This document shows positions 34,864-43,849 of a DNA stretch of 64,000 nt, in pieces; positions within the stretch are counted from its first letter, which is position 1, and each line of letters starts with the position of its first letter. The stretch covers positions 372,001 through 436,000 of the forward strand of contig JBMFVE010000001.1 in assembly GCA_049966155.1 (NCBI GenBank), in the 5' to 3' direction. This DNA comes from JBMFVE01 sp049966155 (GTDB taxonomy: Bacteria; Bacteroidota; Ignavibacteria; Kryptoniales; JAKASW01). Under the pieces are notes generated by a model. The model was not told where the DNA came from. It searched no databases and saw only the letters and a list, made by a program, of their open reading frames with translations. A program made the position numbers and the translations under genes.

Positions 34864-36136
34864 GAAACTCAATCCCAAGTCTGGTGTTTTCTTTTTCCGA
34901 TACCTTCCAGTTAAGCGGTACTGAATTTAGAATCATACCGGCCAATTTGTCTGCAGCTGCTGGCTCAATGTCGTCCGGTACATTCTGCCCATTAGTTACA
35001 AATGAAAAAGGAAGTCGAGATTCATTAGCAATACTGAGCAGGCTACCAAGCGACACTCCTTCATCCAGCTTCGTTACCAAAAGACGATTTGGCTTTAAAA
35101 TCTTGAATTTCTTATAAACATCCCTCATAGTCCTGACTGAAAAATTTGCAGCCAATACCAGATGAACTTCGTTAGGATCAGCAGCGTCGATAAACCTTGA
35201 AAGCTCAAGGAGCTTGTCAGCACTTTTCTGGCTTCTTCCCACTGTATCTATGAAAATTGTATCGTGCTTGGAAAACTTTTTTATTGCTGCAATCATCTCA
35301 TCTGGAGTGTAAACAACTTCAAGCTGAATTGCAGCAATTTCTGCAAATGCCCTTAGTTGATCAATTGCACCTACACGATATGTGTCTGCAGTAATCAAGG
35401 CTACATTTTCATTCTTAATGAGTTTGTGTATAGACGCGAGCTTTGCAATTGTCGTTGTTTTTCCGACACCAGTCGGTCCAACCAGTGCAATAGTGTATCC
35501 CTTCTTCCCTGGACGCCTTTGTGGTGCTTCTGTCACCATCCCTGCGATTAACCTTTTTACAAAGCTTTCAACAATCCCTGGATTTTCAAGCTCTTCTCCT
35601 GCCAGCTTATGATTTGTTGTCCTAACAATGCTCAATGCCAGCTCCTTATCTACGTCCGCCTCGAGCAGTTCTTCATAAATCAGCTTGAGGTTATCTGAAA
35701 GGATGGGCACCTGGGAATTTTTTATCTGCTGGACAACTTCTCCTAGGGCATTCTTAACTTCAAACAGCTCCCGTTGCAACTTAAAACTTTCCGGATTAAC
35801 ATGGTCGTCTGCGTTCAAAATTTGATTTGACAATGACCTGGATTTTCTTTTTTCTTCGAACTTGGAGGCAATTTGACGCAAATTTTCAAGAATTTCTGGA
35901 TTTGAAGATGGAGTTGAAGCAATATTATTGGCCTCTTTCGCCTGCATGGATTGAATTTTCACAGGATGATCATCAATTGCTCCGACAATTTCGTAGTATT
36001 CTGATCCCCCGAACCCGAAAACTCCCCCTTTCTCCACCTTACGTGAATTCAAAATTATTGCATCTTCACCTAACTCTTCACGCATCTTTTCTTTTGCTTC
36101 ATTTAGCGTATCAGCAGTAAATTTTTTGATTCTCAT
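34856..36136 (-). CDS. flhF: FlhF, SRP-type GTPase for flagellar placement
   Basis: A 426-residue protein with an N-terminal basic B region (1-60, MRIKKFTADTLNEAKEKM), a linker and an NG GTPase core from about 140. Walker A is LVGPTGVGKTTTIAKLA at about 218-234; ADTYRVGAIDQL is the SRP switch motif, DTVGRSQ the G3, and TKLDEGVSLG the G4. FlhF marks the site where the basal body is built. The ATG overlaps the flhA stop by ATGA, and flhG follows. Confidence 0.95.
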   Translation of the reverse strand: MRIKKFTADTLNEAKEKMREELGEDAIILNSRKVEKGGVFGFGGSEYYEIVGAIDDHPVKIQSMQAKEANNIASTPSSNPEILENLRQIASKFEEKRKSRSLSNQILNADDHVNPESFKLQRELFEVKNALGEVVQQIKNSQVPILSDNLKLIYEELLEADVDKELALSIVRTTNHKLAGEELENPGIVESFVKRLIAGMVTEAPQRRPGKKGYTIALVGPTGVGKTTTIAKLASIHKLIKNENVALITADTYRVGAIDQLRAFAEIAAIQLEVVYTPDEMIAAIKKFSKHDTIFIDTVGRSQKSADKLLELSRFIDAADPNEVHLVLAANFSVRTMRDVYKKFKILKPNRLLVTKLDEGVSLGSLLSIANESRLPFSFVTNGQNVPDDIEPAAADKLAGMILNSVPLNWKVSEKENTRLGIEFHA

Positions 36137-38208
36137 TGCACCATGATCCTTCCAATAATATCTATTTCATTTTTTGCAGGAAGTTCAGTGTATGAAATAA
36201 CCGGAACATCCGGGAAGTTAGTGTGGACTAACCTGTAAAAATACAACCTGACCGTAGCTGAGCAAATGACTACGGGATCATAACCAAACGACTGAGCTTG
36301 TGAGATATTTTGCTCAACCGATGCGTTTATAGCACGAGTTATTTCAGGTGATAATCCAAGAGTGCTTGTAATTTCTTTTTGTGATTGAAGCGAATTTGTC
36401 AATATCTGCTCAACACTTGAATCCAGAGCTATTGCATGTATGACACCTGTATGATCGGAATAAAGTGAAGCGATTGTTTCAGACAATGAATGTCGAACAT
36501 ACTCTGTTAGCACGTCGACATTCTTGGTTACTTTGTAATAGTCCAGCAGTGATTCAAGAATGGTCACAAGGTCTCTAATTGGGATTCTTTCCCTCAACAA
36601 GTTCTGTAACACCTTTTGAACCGTAGCAAGAGGAAGGGTTTCAGAGCTAATCTCGTCAACAAGAGCAGGATAGTCTTTCTTTAAGTTATCTATTAGAATC
36701 TTGACTTCCTGACGACTGATTATCTTGTCCGCATTTCTCTTGAGTAACTCTAAAAGATGCGTTGTCAAAACAGCAGGGGCTTCGACAACTGTGAAACCCA
36801 GAACTTCAGCATTATCACGTTGTGATTTTTCAATCCATAATGCCGGAAGACCAAAGGCGGGATCCTTTGTCAAAATTCCAGGCAGGTCGCCTTCTTTCAT
36901 ATTTGGATTCATAGCCAGATATCGGTCGGTATATAACTCTCCTCCGCCTTCAATTATTCCTCTGATTTTAATCACATATTGACCTGGTTGAAGTTGCAAA
37001 TTATCGCGAACTCGAATCGGCGGCACAATCATTCCAAGTTCAAGTGCAATTTGCTTTCTCAAATTAGTAATGCGCTGGAAAAGATCACCCCCTGCCTCTT
37101 CATCAACAAGATTTATGAGGCCATACCCAATCTCAACTTCTATTGGATCTACCTGAAGATAAGATTCAATTTTCTCTTCTTTCTTTGTGGGCTTCTGCTC
37201 TGCGGGTGCTTCAGTGGGCGCACCTTGGGCAATCTGAGACCGGACATATCCTGCAGCAACCATTATTGTACCGAGGACGAGAAATGGCACAGTAGGAAGT
37301 CCGGGGATAATTGCAAACATACCTAAAGTTCCACCTGCAACATAAAGCGCTTTAGGCCTTGAGAAGAGCTGACTTTTCAATTCAACATCAAGCTGATCTC
37401 CAGAAGCACTCCTGGTCACCACCATACCTGCTGCCGTCGAAATGACAAGAGCAGGGATTTGAGTAACCAGACCATCGCCAATAGTTAAAAGAGTATACTG
37501 AGAAAGAGATTCTTGAAAGGAAAGACCACGTTGAACCATTCCAATGATGAAACCGCCAATTATGTTAACAAGTATTATAATGACCCCGGCAATTGCATCA
37601 CCACGGACAAATTTGCTTGCACCATCCATTGCCCCGAAAAAGTCAGCCTCTCTCTGAATTCTTGCCCGTCTTGCCCGTGCCTCTTGTTCGTTTATTAGCC
37701 CGGAATTTAAATCAGCATCAATACTCATTTGCTTGCCCGGCATGGCATCAAGGGTGAACCGAGCAGCAACCTCTGCTATTCTCCCGGAACCCTTGATAAT
37801 CACAACAAACTGAATTGTCGCCAGTATGATGAAGATAATAACACCAACCACATAATTACCCTGAACCACAAATGAACCAAAAGCGTGTATTACCTCACCT
37901 GCGTATCCTCGACTTAAAATCAGTCGGGCAGAGGCGACATTTAGTGAGAGCCTGAAAAGAGTCAACATCAACAACAATCCCGGAAATGCAGATAATTCCA
38001 GAGGACTCGTGATGTACATCGCAACCATCAAGAGAACAATCGAAAATGTAATGTTTGCGGATATTAATACATCCAACATAAAAGGGGGGAGGGGAACGAT
38101 CATCAAGGAGAGTATAAGAATAACAAGCCCGGCAAGTGCAAGATCACTGTTTGCGCCCAGGAACTTATAAGTCTTACTTGCTGATATCTTATCTACCATT
38201 GCTGACAT
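36133..38208 (-). CDS. flhA: Flagellar export gate protein FlhA
   Basis: A 691-residue inner-membrane protein. Eight transmembrane segments occupy the first 320 residues, with the FHIPEP block ARARRARIQREADFFGAMDG and FVRGDAIAG between segments 4 and 5. The C-terminal cytoplasmic domain (about 340-691) makes the nonameric ring that receives chaperone-substrate complexes. The ATG shares a base with the flhB stop (TAATG). Length and motifs are normal for FlhA. Confidence 0.97.
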   Translation of the reverse strand: MSAMVDKISASKTYKFLGANSDLALAGLVILILSLMIVPLPPFMLDVLISANITFSIVLLMVAMYITSPLELSAFPGLLLMLTLFRLSLNVASARLILSRGYAGEVIHAFGSFVVQGNYVVGVIIFIILATIQFVVIIKGSGRIAEVAARFTLDAMPGKQMSIDADLNSGLINEQEARARRARIQREADFFGAMDGASKFVRGDAIAGVIIILVNIIGGFIIGMVQRGLSFQESLSQYTLLTIGDGLVTQIPALVISTAAGMVVTRSASGDQLDVELKSQLFSRPKALYVAGGTLGMFAIIPGLPTVPFLVLGTIMVAAGYVRSQIAQGAPTEAPAEQKPTKKEEKIESYLQVDPIEVEIGYGLINLVDEEAGGDLFQRITNLRKQIALELGMIVPPIRVRDNLQLQPGQYVIKIRGIIEGGGELYTDRYLAMNPNMKEGDLPGILTKDPAFGLPALWIEKSQRDNAEVLGFTVVEAPAVLTTHLLELLKRNADKIISRQEVKILIDNLKKDYPALVDEISSETLPLATVQKVLQNLLRERIPIRDLVTILESLLDYYKVTKNVDVLTEYVRHSLSETIASLYSDHTGVIHAIALDSSVEQILTNSLQSQKEITSTLGLSPEITRAINASVEQNISQAQSFGYDPVVICSATVRLYFYRLVHTNFPDVPVISYTELPAKNEIDIIGRIMVQ

Positions 38209-39293
38209 TAGTTCAGCCTCGACTTATTTTTTATCTTTTTCATTTGGTATACGTAAGCCAGTATTTGGGCAACAGCCCTGAATAACTCCGGCGGTACTGT
38301 TTCATCGATATCTACAGTTTTGTACAAGACCTGTGCAAGCGGTTTGTCCTCCATAATAGGAACATTATGCTCCATTGCTATTTCTTTTATTTTAATGGCC
38401 AGCAGATCTTTTCCCTTCGCAACTACTTTTGGAGCTGCCATTTTTTTAGAGTCGTATTTCAGCGCAACTGCATAGTGGGTTGGGTTTGTTACAACGACAT
38501 CTGCTGTCGGCACCGCCTGCATCATTCTCATGCGGCTCCGCCTGTACATTTCCTTACGAATTCTTGCCTTAACAGCAGGATCACCTTCATTTTGCTTTGC
38601 CTCTTCTTTTACCTCTTGCTTCGTCATCCGAATATCTCGTTCAAACTTCCTCCTTTGAAAGAAGTAATCAATTGCTGCAAGCACAACAAACGCTCCGGAA
38701 ATTCTTACAGACATTGTAAATGCACCGTTTCCCATGTATGAAAGTATCCCAGCAGGTGAACTATCCATCAGCTGAATTGAATCGTTCATCAGGTTCCTCA
38801 ATGAAAAATATCCTATAATCCCAACAAGCGACATCTTTAAAATGCTTTTTGCCAGCTGCATTAGTGACTGTTCTGAAAATCCTACTCGCTTTAATCCGCT
38901 CAGCGGATTTAGCTTGTTACTTTTCGGCAAAATTGGTTGCAGTGTAAACATCAATCCCGACTGAAGAAGGTTTGAAATAATGCCCACAATCATTACAACA
39001 AGAATAATTGGTGCAACTATTTCAGCAAACATCAGCATTACGGTAGCTGCAATCTTGGAGATTGAGGTGTCACTTATTTCGTAGCCATTTGACAAACTCA
39101 GAAAAGATCTCATAAACTTTCCAAGCTGAGCAACAAAACCCCTTGACACTATGTAAATTGCTACAATTCCGAAAAGCAGGACAGCAGCAGAAGTAAGCTC
39201 CACACTTTTTGCAACTTGCCCTTTCTTCCGAATCTCCTGCCTGCGCTTGGGAGTTGCAGGTTCGGTTCTTTCCTGAAAACTCTGTTCTGCCAT
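38208..39293 (-). CDS. flhB: Flagellar export switch protein FlhB
   Basis: A protein of about 361 residues with four membrane helices (about 32-52, 85-115, 145-165, 190-212) and a cytoplasmic tail. The self-cleavage motif NPTH (about 270-273, in VVVTNPTHYAVALKY) is intact; cutting there switches export from rod-hook to filament substrates with FliK. The N-terminus has TEPATPKRRQEIRKKGQVAKS. The ATG overlaps the fliR stop by TGATG; a GTG one codon earlier is possible. Confidence 0.96.
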   Translation of the reverse strand: MAEQSFQERTEPATPKRRQEIRKKGQVAKSVELTSAAVLLFGIVAIYIVSRGFVAQLGKFMRSFLSLSNGYEISDTSISKIAATVMLMFAEIVAPIILVVMIVGIISNLLQSGLMFTLQPILPKSNKLNPLSGLKRVGFSEQSLMQLAKSILKMSLVGIIGYFSLRNLMNDSIQLMDSSPAGILSYMGNGAFTMSVRISGAFVVLAAIDYFFQRRKFERDIRMTKQEVKEEAKQNEGDPAVKARIRKEMYRRSRMRMMQAVPTADVVVTNPTHYAVALKYDSKKMAAPKVVAKGKDLLAIKIKEIAMEHNVPIMEDKPLAQVLYKTVDIDETVPPELFRAVAQILAYVYQMKKIKNKSRLN

Positions 39294-40060
39294 CACATCA
39301 CTCTCATTAATTCGACAACATCGTTCTCAAACACTTCAAGGAGTTTCGAAAACACATAAACGAAGAATGGCATGGATACTGCCAGCATTACCAGACCCAC
39401 TCCAATCTTCAGCGGCAGACCCACGAAGAAAACATTTATCTGCGGTACCATCCTTGCAATAATACCCATCAGAACATCTGTGAGAAACAAAGCAATTAAC
39501 ACAGGAGCTCCAATTTTAATTGCGGTGACAAAAACCATTCCTGTAATTCTAACCATCGCTCCAACCGCACCTCCAGTAATCTTCATTTCAGCAATTGGAA
39601 CTACTCTGTAGCTTGCCTTTAACGCCTGAAGGAGAAAGAAATGACCGTTCAAGATCAAGAACACAAAGACTGCCACTATATATTGTATTTGTCCAATGAC
39701 AGGCGCGCTTACACCATTTTGCGGATCTATTAAGCTTGAAACAGAAAACCCGATGTCAACCCCTATTAAATCACCGGCGTAAATTACTCCAGAAAATAAG
39801 ACACTCAATGAAAAACCTATTGAAGCACCAATCATGAATTCCTGAAATGCATGCACTATAAGAGAGCCTGTATCCAGTGAAATCTCTCCTGACTGCACAG
39901 CAACCAGCGGAAAAAGTGCAAAAGCTACAAATGCCCCCGCCCAGACTTTTACAATTGAAGGGATGGCACGGTTACTGAACATTGGGGCTGTTCCAAAGAG
40001 AGCAAGGATTCGAATCAAAACCATAAGAAACATCACAAATTTTTCTGCATAAAAAGTCAT
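39293..40060 (-). CDS. fliR: Flagellar export gate protein FliR
   Basis: A 255-residue membrane protein with about six hydrophobic segments. RILALFGTAPMFSNRAIPSIVK at the start is shown by RILALFGTAPMFSNR; FQEFMIGASIGF and FFVGLPLKIGVGLVMLAVS are family motifs. FliR assembles with FliP and FliQ into the helical export gate. It follows fliQ by two bases and overlaps flhB. Confidence 0.95.
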   Translation of the reverse strand: MTFYAEKFVMFLMVLIRILALFGTAPMFSNRAIPSIVKVWAGAFVAFALFPLVAVQSGEISLDTGSLIVHAFQEFMIGASIGFSLSVLFSGVIYAGDLIGVDIGFSVSSLIDPQNGVSAPVIGQIQYIVAVFVFLILNGHFFLLQALKASYRVVPIAEMKITGGAVGAMVRITGMVFVTAIKIGAPVLIALFLTDVLMGIIARMVPQINVFFVGLPLKIGVGLVMLAVSMPFFVYVFSKLLEVFENDVVELMRVM

Positions 40061-40062
40061 GG

Positions 40063-40329
40063 TTACTTAATGTTTGGAATTATATTGAAAATATTTCTTG
40101 TGAAAGTGAGAAGCTTGCCAAGTATAAATGGCAGCATGAGTATCATGACAAGAGCAACAGCTATAATTTTAGGAACAAAGGTCAAAGTCATTTCATTTAT
40201 TGAGGTTGCAGCCTGAAAAATGGATATTAACAGCCCGACAACAAGTGCAACTACAAGCGCCGGTCCGGAAATAATCATAACTGTCATAAAGACATCACGT
40301 GCCAGTCCAATTACAAATTCTTCAGACAT
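40063..40329 (-). CDS. fliQ: Flagellar export gate protein FliQ
   Basis: An 88-residue protein with two membrane helices. GPALVVALVVGLLISIFQAATSINE contains the core IFQAATSINEMTLTFVPKI, a strongly conserved FliQ motif. Four copies pack around FliP5-FliR1. It lies between fliP and fliR in the universal order. Confidence 0.96.
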   Translation of the reverse strand: MSEEFVIGLARDVFMTVMIISGPALVVALVVGLLISIFQAATSINEMTLTFVPKIIAVALVMILMLPFILGKLLTFTRNIFNIIPNIK

Positions 40330-40338
40330 TATTTTTTC

Positions 40339-41094
40339 CTATTTAAAACTTTGTACAAGTGAACCCACCAATAAATACCATCCATCAACCAGAACAAATA
40401 AGAGAATTTTTAATGGAAGCGATACCATTACAGGCGGAAGCATCATCATCCCCATGGACATCAGTAGACTTGATACAATCATATCTATCATGATAAATGG
40501 TATAAATATGATAAAGCCAATTTCAAAACCTATTCTTAATTCACTTATCGCAAATGCCGGAATTATGACATAAGTTGGGATGTCTTCAGCTGTCTTTGGC
40601 CTGTTGAGATTTGCAAGCTTCACCATAAGGGCAAGATCTTTTTCCCGTGTCTGACGAAGCATGAAACTTCGCACTGGTTTTATTCCTTCTGCATAAGCAG
40701 AATCGAGCGTTATTTTGTTCTTCAAATATGGCTGAAGTGCTGTCTCGTTTATTTTATTCCAAGTGGGTGCCATCACGAAGAAAGTCAGAAACATAGCAAG
40801 CCCAATAAAAATTTGTCCAGGAGGCATCGACTGAGTACCAAGTGCCTGCTTGAGGAAGAAGAACACAACTATTATTCTTGTAAAAGCAGTTGTCATAATG
40901 AGAATTGCAGGTGCAAGAGATAAAATTGTCATAAAGAAAAGGATCTGAAGCGTTAATGCTACATCCTGAGGTTTGGAGGCCTTATCGATGCCGAAAGAAA
41001 CCTTTGGTATTGGAAGGGTTGTTTGCGCAGTTCCTGTGCTTGAAACTACTGTTATTAAGATAAATGCTGCCAATAGTAACCGAAGAACTTTCAT
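40339..41094 (-). CDS. fliP: Flagellar export gate protein FliP
   Basis: A 251-residue membrane protein with a cleavable-type signal sequence (about 1-23, ending GTAQ), as is usual for FliP. TAFTRIIVVFFFLKQALGTQ, PPGQIFIGLAMFLTFFVM and the C-terminal FIIFIPFIMIDMIVSSLLMS are signature blocks. Five copies form the export pore. The ATG overlaps the fliO stop by ATGA. Confidence 0.96.
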   Translation of the reverse strand: MKVLRLLLAAFILITVVSSTGTAQTTLPIPKVSFGIDKASKPQDVALTLQILFFMTILSLAPAILIMTTAFTRIIVVFFFLKQALGTQSMPPGQIFIGLAMFLTFFVMAPTWNKINETALQPYLKNKITLDSAYAEGIKPVRSFMLRQTREKDLALMVKLANLNRPKTAEDIPTYVIIPAFAISELRIGFEIGFIIFIPFIMIDMIVSSLLMSMGMMMLPPVMVSLPLKILLFVLVDGWYLLVGSLVQSFK

Positions 41095-41426
41095 CTGATT
41101 CCCAGCCCCCTTAAAACTTCCGAAAAGCCGCTTGAGCCACCCTTTTCCGACAAAATTTCTAATTTTTGAACACTATCTGGATCGCCGACCTCTCCCAGAG
41201 ATGCAATCGCATTGTCACTGACTCCAACAAGAATAATTCTGTTGAGAACTTTGACAAAATATATTGCCTTTTTTGGTTGAAGAGCAATCATATTAAGTAC
41301 TCTCACTTCACTGTTTCCCTGCTTCGGCTTTGCGAGAAAAAACCTCTTTGCAACGATTAAAAGACCAAACATCAATCCTATAATCAGTAGTAGCGTTATT
41401 AAACTTTTTATTATCAACCAGTCCAT
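41091..41426 (-). CDS. fliO: Flagellar export accessory protein FliO
   Basis: A 111-residue protein with one membrane helix (about 4-27) and a small cytoplasmic domain with LNMIALQPKKAIYFVKVLNRIILVGV reduced to the core QPKKAIYFVKV and ILVGVSDNAI. FliO helps assemble FliP. It lies two bases after fliN. The assignment relies on helix position, size and place before fliP. Confidence 0.85.
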   Translation of the reverse strand: MDWLIIKSLITLLLIIGLMFGLLIVAKRFFLAKPKQGNSEVRVLNMIALQPKKAIYFVKVLNRIILVGVSDNAIASLGEVGDPDSVQKLEILSEKGGSSGFSEVLRGLGIR

Positions 41427-41427
41427 T

Positions 41428-41823
41428 TTATTTGCGCAAACCTTTTAGTCGCTCAGAAGGATCAATAAGACTTGTTACTCTGATCCCAAAATGCTTGTCA
41501 ACAACAACCACTTCTCCTTCAGCCATCTTTTTACCATTGACAAGAATATCAACAGGATCACTTACCAGTTTGTCGAATTCGATTATTGAACCTCTCCCCA
41601 GCTCCAGTATATCCTTAATCATCATTGTTGTTCTTCCGAGTTCAACAGAAACCGTTAAATTTAAATCGAGCAAGATGTCGAGTTTTTTTTCGGAGTGGTC
41701 TTGCGTTGATAATTGCGTGTCCTGATTTCCCGCGGATGTTGCAAGATCTTCATAAACAGGGTTTTCAACCACCTGATCATTAGGTCCATCTACAGATTTC
41801 TTTTGTACCGTTTCTTCTGCCAT
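41428..41823 (-). CDS. fliN: Flagellar C-ring protein FliN
   Basis: A 131-residue protein with an acidic, flexible N-terminus (1-45) and a C-terminal SpoA domain: LDLNLTVSVELGRTTMMIKD, LGRGSIIEFDKLVSDPVDI, VNGKKMAEGEVVVVD and FGIRVTSL. FliN forms the base of the C-ring and docks FliH. It follows fliM by two bases. Confidence 0.95.
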   Translation of the reverse strand: MAEETVQKKSVDGPNDQVVENPVYEDLATSAGNQDTQLSTQDHSEKKLDILLDLNLTVSVELGRTTMMIKDILELGRGSIIEFDKLVSDPVDILVNGKKMAEGEVVVVDKHFGIRVTSLIDPSERLKGLRK

Positions 41824-41825
41824 TT

Positions 41826-42818
41826 TTAATCTCCAATTTGTTCTTCTTCTGATGCCAGGCGCATAATTTTTACAGCTTTGTGGCTATCTACTGCCCCTAC
41901 CTTTGCAAAGAATTTGGTCCTGGAAGCTACTTTTACAGGAAGAAGAGAGTCAGTACGTTCCTTGAGAACAATCACATCGCCAGGCTGCAAATTCATCAGG
42001 TCACGAAAAGTAATTGTAGCGCTCCCCAGAATAACATTGACAAGTAAATGGGTATTAGAAATATTCTTTGCTACTGCATGAGGTTTTGTTCTGTTTAAAT
42101 TGCCAGCACTCATAGGGGCAACGTGCTGCAAATTCATTCGGTGAATCACCTCTTCAAGAGCAAATGTCGGGAAGCACAAGTTCATGAGATAGCTCACATT
42201 GGCAATCTGTACATCAAACGAGACTACCAGAACAATTTCACTTGCCGGTGCGATTTGCAGGAACTCACTCTCACTTTCAAATCTTTCCAATTTGAACCTC
42301 ATATCACTAATGGATTTCCACGCATTTTGAAGATCTTGAAGTGCCTTCTCCACAATTCCTTTTGTGAGGCTTTTTTCTATCTCAGTGATTGCCCTCATCT
42401 TCTTCGCAGGCTCTCCAGTTCCACCACCAAGCAAACGCTCGACCATTGCAAATACCAGCGTAGGCGTTATCTCGAGAACTGCCTTTCCTTCAGTCCCTTC
42501 CATTGTGAAAACGTATAAACAGGTTGGGCTACCCACTGAAAGTGCGTACTCCGAATAAAACAGCTGATCAACAGAACTTACATTGATACCCACCTGCGTT
42601 TGCAAACGATTAACAAGGTAGTACCCGAACAACTCAGCGAAGGTTTCGTGAACAGCCTGAAATGTTCTGAGCTGAACTTTTGAAACCCTATTTGGTCTCC
42701 TGAAGTCAAAGCCCTGAACATCCTTCTCAGGAGCCTCTCCTGCCTGTTGTTCTGGCTGCGCTTTCCCTATTCCCGCTAAAAGACTATCTATTTCCGATTG
42801 CGACAGAACTTCTGGCAT
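41826..42818 (-). CDS. fliM: Flagellar switch protein FliM
   Basis: A 330-residue C-ring protein. The N-terminal LSQSEIDSLLAGI (about 5-17) is the CheY-phosphate docking motif (consensus LSQDEIDALL). The middle CheC-like domain includes LLGGGTGEPAKKMRAITEIE; the C-terminal SpoA domain covers about 245-320. This supports direction switching by a CheY. It lies between fliL and fliN. Confidence 0.96.
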   Translation of the reverse strand: MPEVLSQSEIDSLLAGIGKAQPEQQAGEAPEKDVQGFDFRRPNRVSKVQLRTFQAVHETFAELFGYYLVNRLQTQVGINVSSVDQLFYSEYALSVGSPTCLYVFTMEGTEGKAVLEITPTLVFAMVERLLGGGTGEPAKKMRAITEIEKSLTKGIVEKALQDLQNAWKSISDMRFKLERFESESEFLQIAPASEIVLVVSFDVQIANVSYLMNLCFPTFALEEVIHRMNLQHVAPMSAGNLNRTKPHAVAKNISNTHLLVNVILGSATITFRDLMNLQPGDVIVLKERTDSLLPVKVASRTKFFAKVGAVDSHKAVKIMRLASEEEQIGD

Positions 42819-42825
42819 TTTACCC

Positions 42826-43347
42826 TCACTGAATTATGAACTTACTGAAGTAGACATTGGTTATTCTACCTGTCACAAGATCCCGGTTAATATTTCCGGC
42901 AATTTCAATTTTTAAGGAATCTCTTGATGATGGATTGTCAAGATCTATCAGCGTCTTACTGGTCAGAATCTGGATAATGGCATCCCTGACCTGCACATCA
43001 CGTTTCTCAAGCTCCTTCACCGTTTGCTCTGATGTTGCTTCGAGACCTATTGTGGTCAGCAAAAACCTCAATCCATTTGTACCGGCAGGGTTAACTATCA
43101 AGTCCTTGACCACATAAACGTGATCGAAATCAGGATCCCCGGTACGGTTGCCATAGGATTGTGGAGCAACCGTTGCTTGCGAAATCCCGTTTTTTTCGGC
43201 AACTGAACTGTCTTTTCTTAAAAAGAGGCCTATTAAGAAATAAGCTGCTATCAGTTGAACAATAACAACCAGCACTATGATGATTAGCTTGCCGCCTTTG
43301 CCTGAGTCAGGCTTGACAGGCGCTGTTTCTTGAACTGTCTCTGCCAT
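42826..43347 (-). CDS. fliL: Flagellar basal-body protein FliL
   Basis: A 173-residue single-pass membrane protein: short cytoplasmic tail, helix at 20-43, periplasmic stomatin-like domain. YVVKDLIVNPAGTNGLRFLL, DAIIQILTSKT and the final NIYFSKFIIQ-like end (NVYFSKFIIQ) are typical. It sits around the stator. The gene is the first after a 187-base gap that holds a sigma-54-type promoter, so it may head the fliLMNOPQR-flhBA transcription unit. Confidence 0.94.
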   Translation of the reverse strand: MAETVQETAPVKPDSGKGGKLIIIVLVVIVQLIAAYFLIGLFLRKDSSVAEKNGISQATVAPQSYGNRTGDPDFDHVYVVKDLIVNPAGTNGLRFLLTTIGLEATSEQTVKELEKRDVQVRDAIIQILTSKTLIDLDNPSSRDSLKIEIAGNINRDLVTGRITNVYFSKFIIQ

Positions 43348-43382
43348 TTTTCATCACTAACTTTTTTTTCACTATAGTATTC

Positions 43383-43397
43383 GCAATACCTGTGCCA
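43383..43397 (-). promoter_or_regulatory. Sigma-54 (RpoN)-type -24/-12 promoter before fliL
   Basis: On the minus strand the sequence reads TGGCAC-AGGTA-TTGC, an exact match to the conserved TGGCAC-N5-TTGC core with correct spacing between the GG and GC pairs. It lies 36 bases before the fliL ATG, in a 187-base gap, where an early-class flagellar promoter would be expected. The same gap holds two short inverted repeats (CGGATAAAATCCG at 43502-43514 and GGCTAATATTGTTAGCC at 43476-43492) between flbD and this site, possible terminator or activator sites. Confidence 0.55.
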
Positions 43398-43534
43398 CTG
43401 AAAACATTTCAAACGAATCGAATTTTGAAGGTCTTTGCTCTGGATTCTCACATTTTTGATTAATATTGTTCAACTGGCTAATATTGTTAGCCTCTGGAGA
43501 ACGGATAAAATCCGCATGCTGAAGGAGTGGTCAG

Positions 43535-43759
43535 TTAGCTAATTTCTTTCTGTTCAGCCCGCACGGGTCCAGCGGCTATGTAACCTGTTTTCCGTCGATA
43601 CTCGATGACTCGATCAATAATCTCATCCACGCTTTCAGTAACCCTGATTTTCCTGCCGGTTGTAAGAGTGATTATTGTATCATGAGACCTGTCTAACGTT
43701 TCAATGAGATCAGCATTGACGACGATTTCCTGACCATTAATTTGAGTAAGCTTGACCAT
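43535..43759 (-). CDS. flbD: FlbD-family flagellar protein
   Basis: A 74-residue protein: MVKLTQINGQEIVVNADLIE, TLDRSHDTIITLTTGRKIRV and VDEIIDRVIEYRRK are the FlbD (SwrD/YlzI) pattern. In Bacillus SwrD raises stator power; this small protein is unrelated to the Caulobacter sigma-54 activator of the same name. It lies between flgE and fliL, as in many flagellar operons. Its start follows a GGGAGGGTTCC-like ribosome region. Confidence 0.93.
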   Translation of the reverse strand: MVKLTQINGQEIVVNADLIETLDRSHDTIITLTTGRKIRVTESVDEIIDRVIEYRRKTGYIAAGPVRAEQKEIS

Positions 43760-43789
43760 GGAACCCTCCCTTCTGATTCTTTAATTTAT

Positions 43790-43829
43790 ATGAAGCCGGT
43801 TATGGTGTGGTATCCATAAGCGGCTTCAT
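43790..43829 (-). terminator. Strong hairpin between flgE and flbD
   Basis: ATGAAGCCG (43790-43798) pairs with CGGCTTCAT (43821-43829), and an inner TTATGG pairs with CCATAA after one G-G mismatch, leaving an 8-base loop. This 40-base hairpin lies 21 bases downstream of the flgE stop. Only A/T-rich sequence without a true T-run follows, so it may be an attenuator or an RNA-processing/stability element. Confidence 0.45.
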
Positions 43830-43849
43830 TTAACCTCATTCAAGAATCT

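Noticed and set aside
42123..42518. 131-codon plus-strand frame opposite fliM
   Set aside because: Composition is that of a shadow frame (Cys, His and Phe-rich) and fliM is certain on the other strand.
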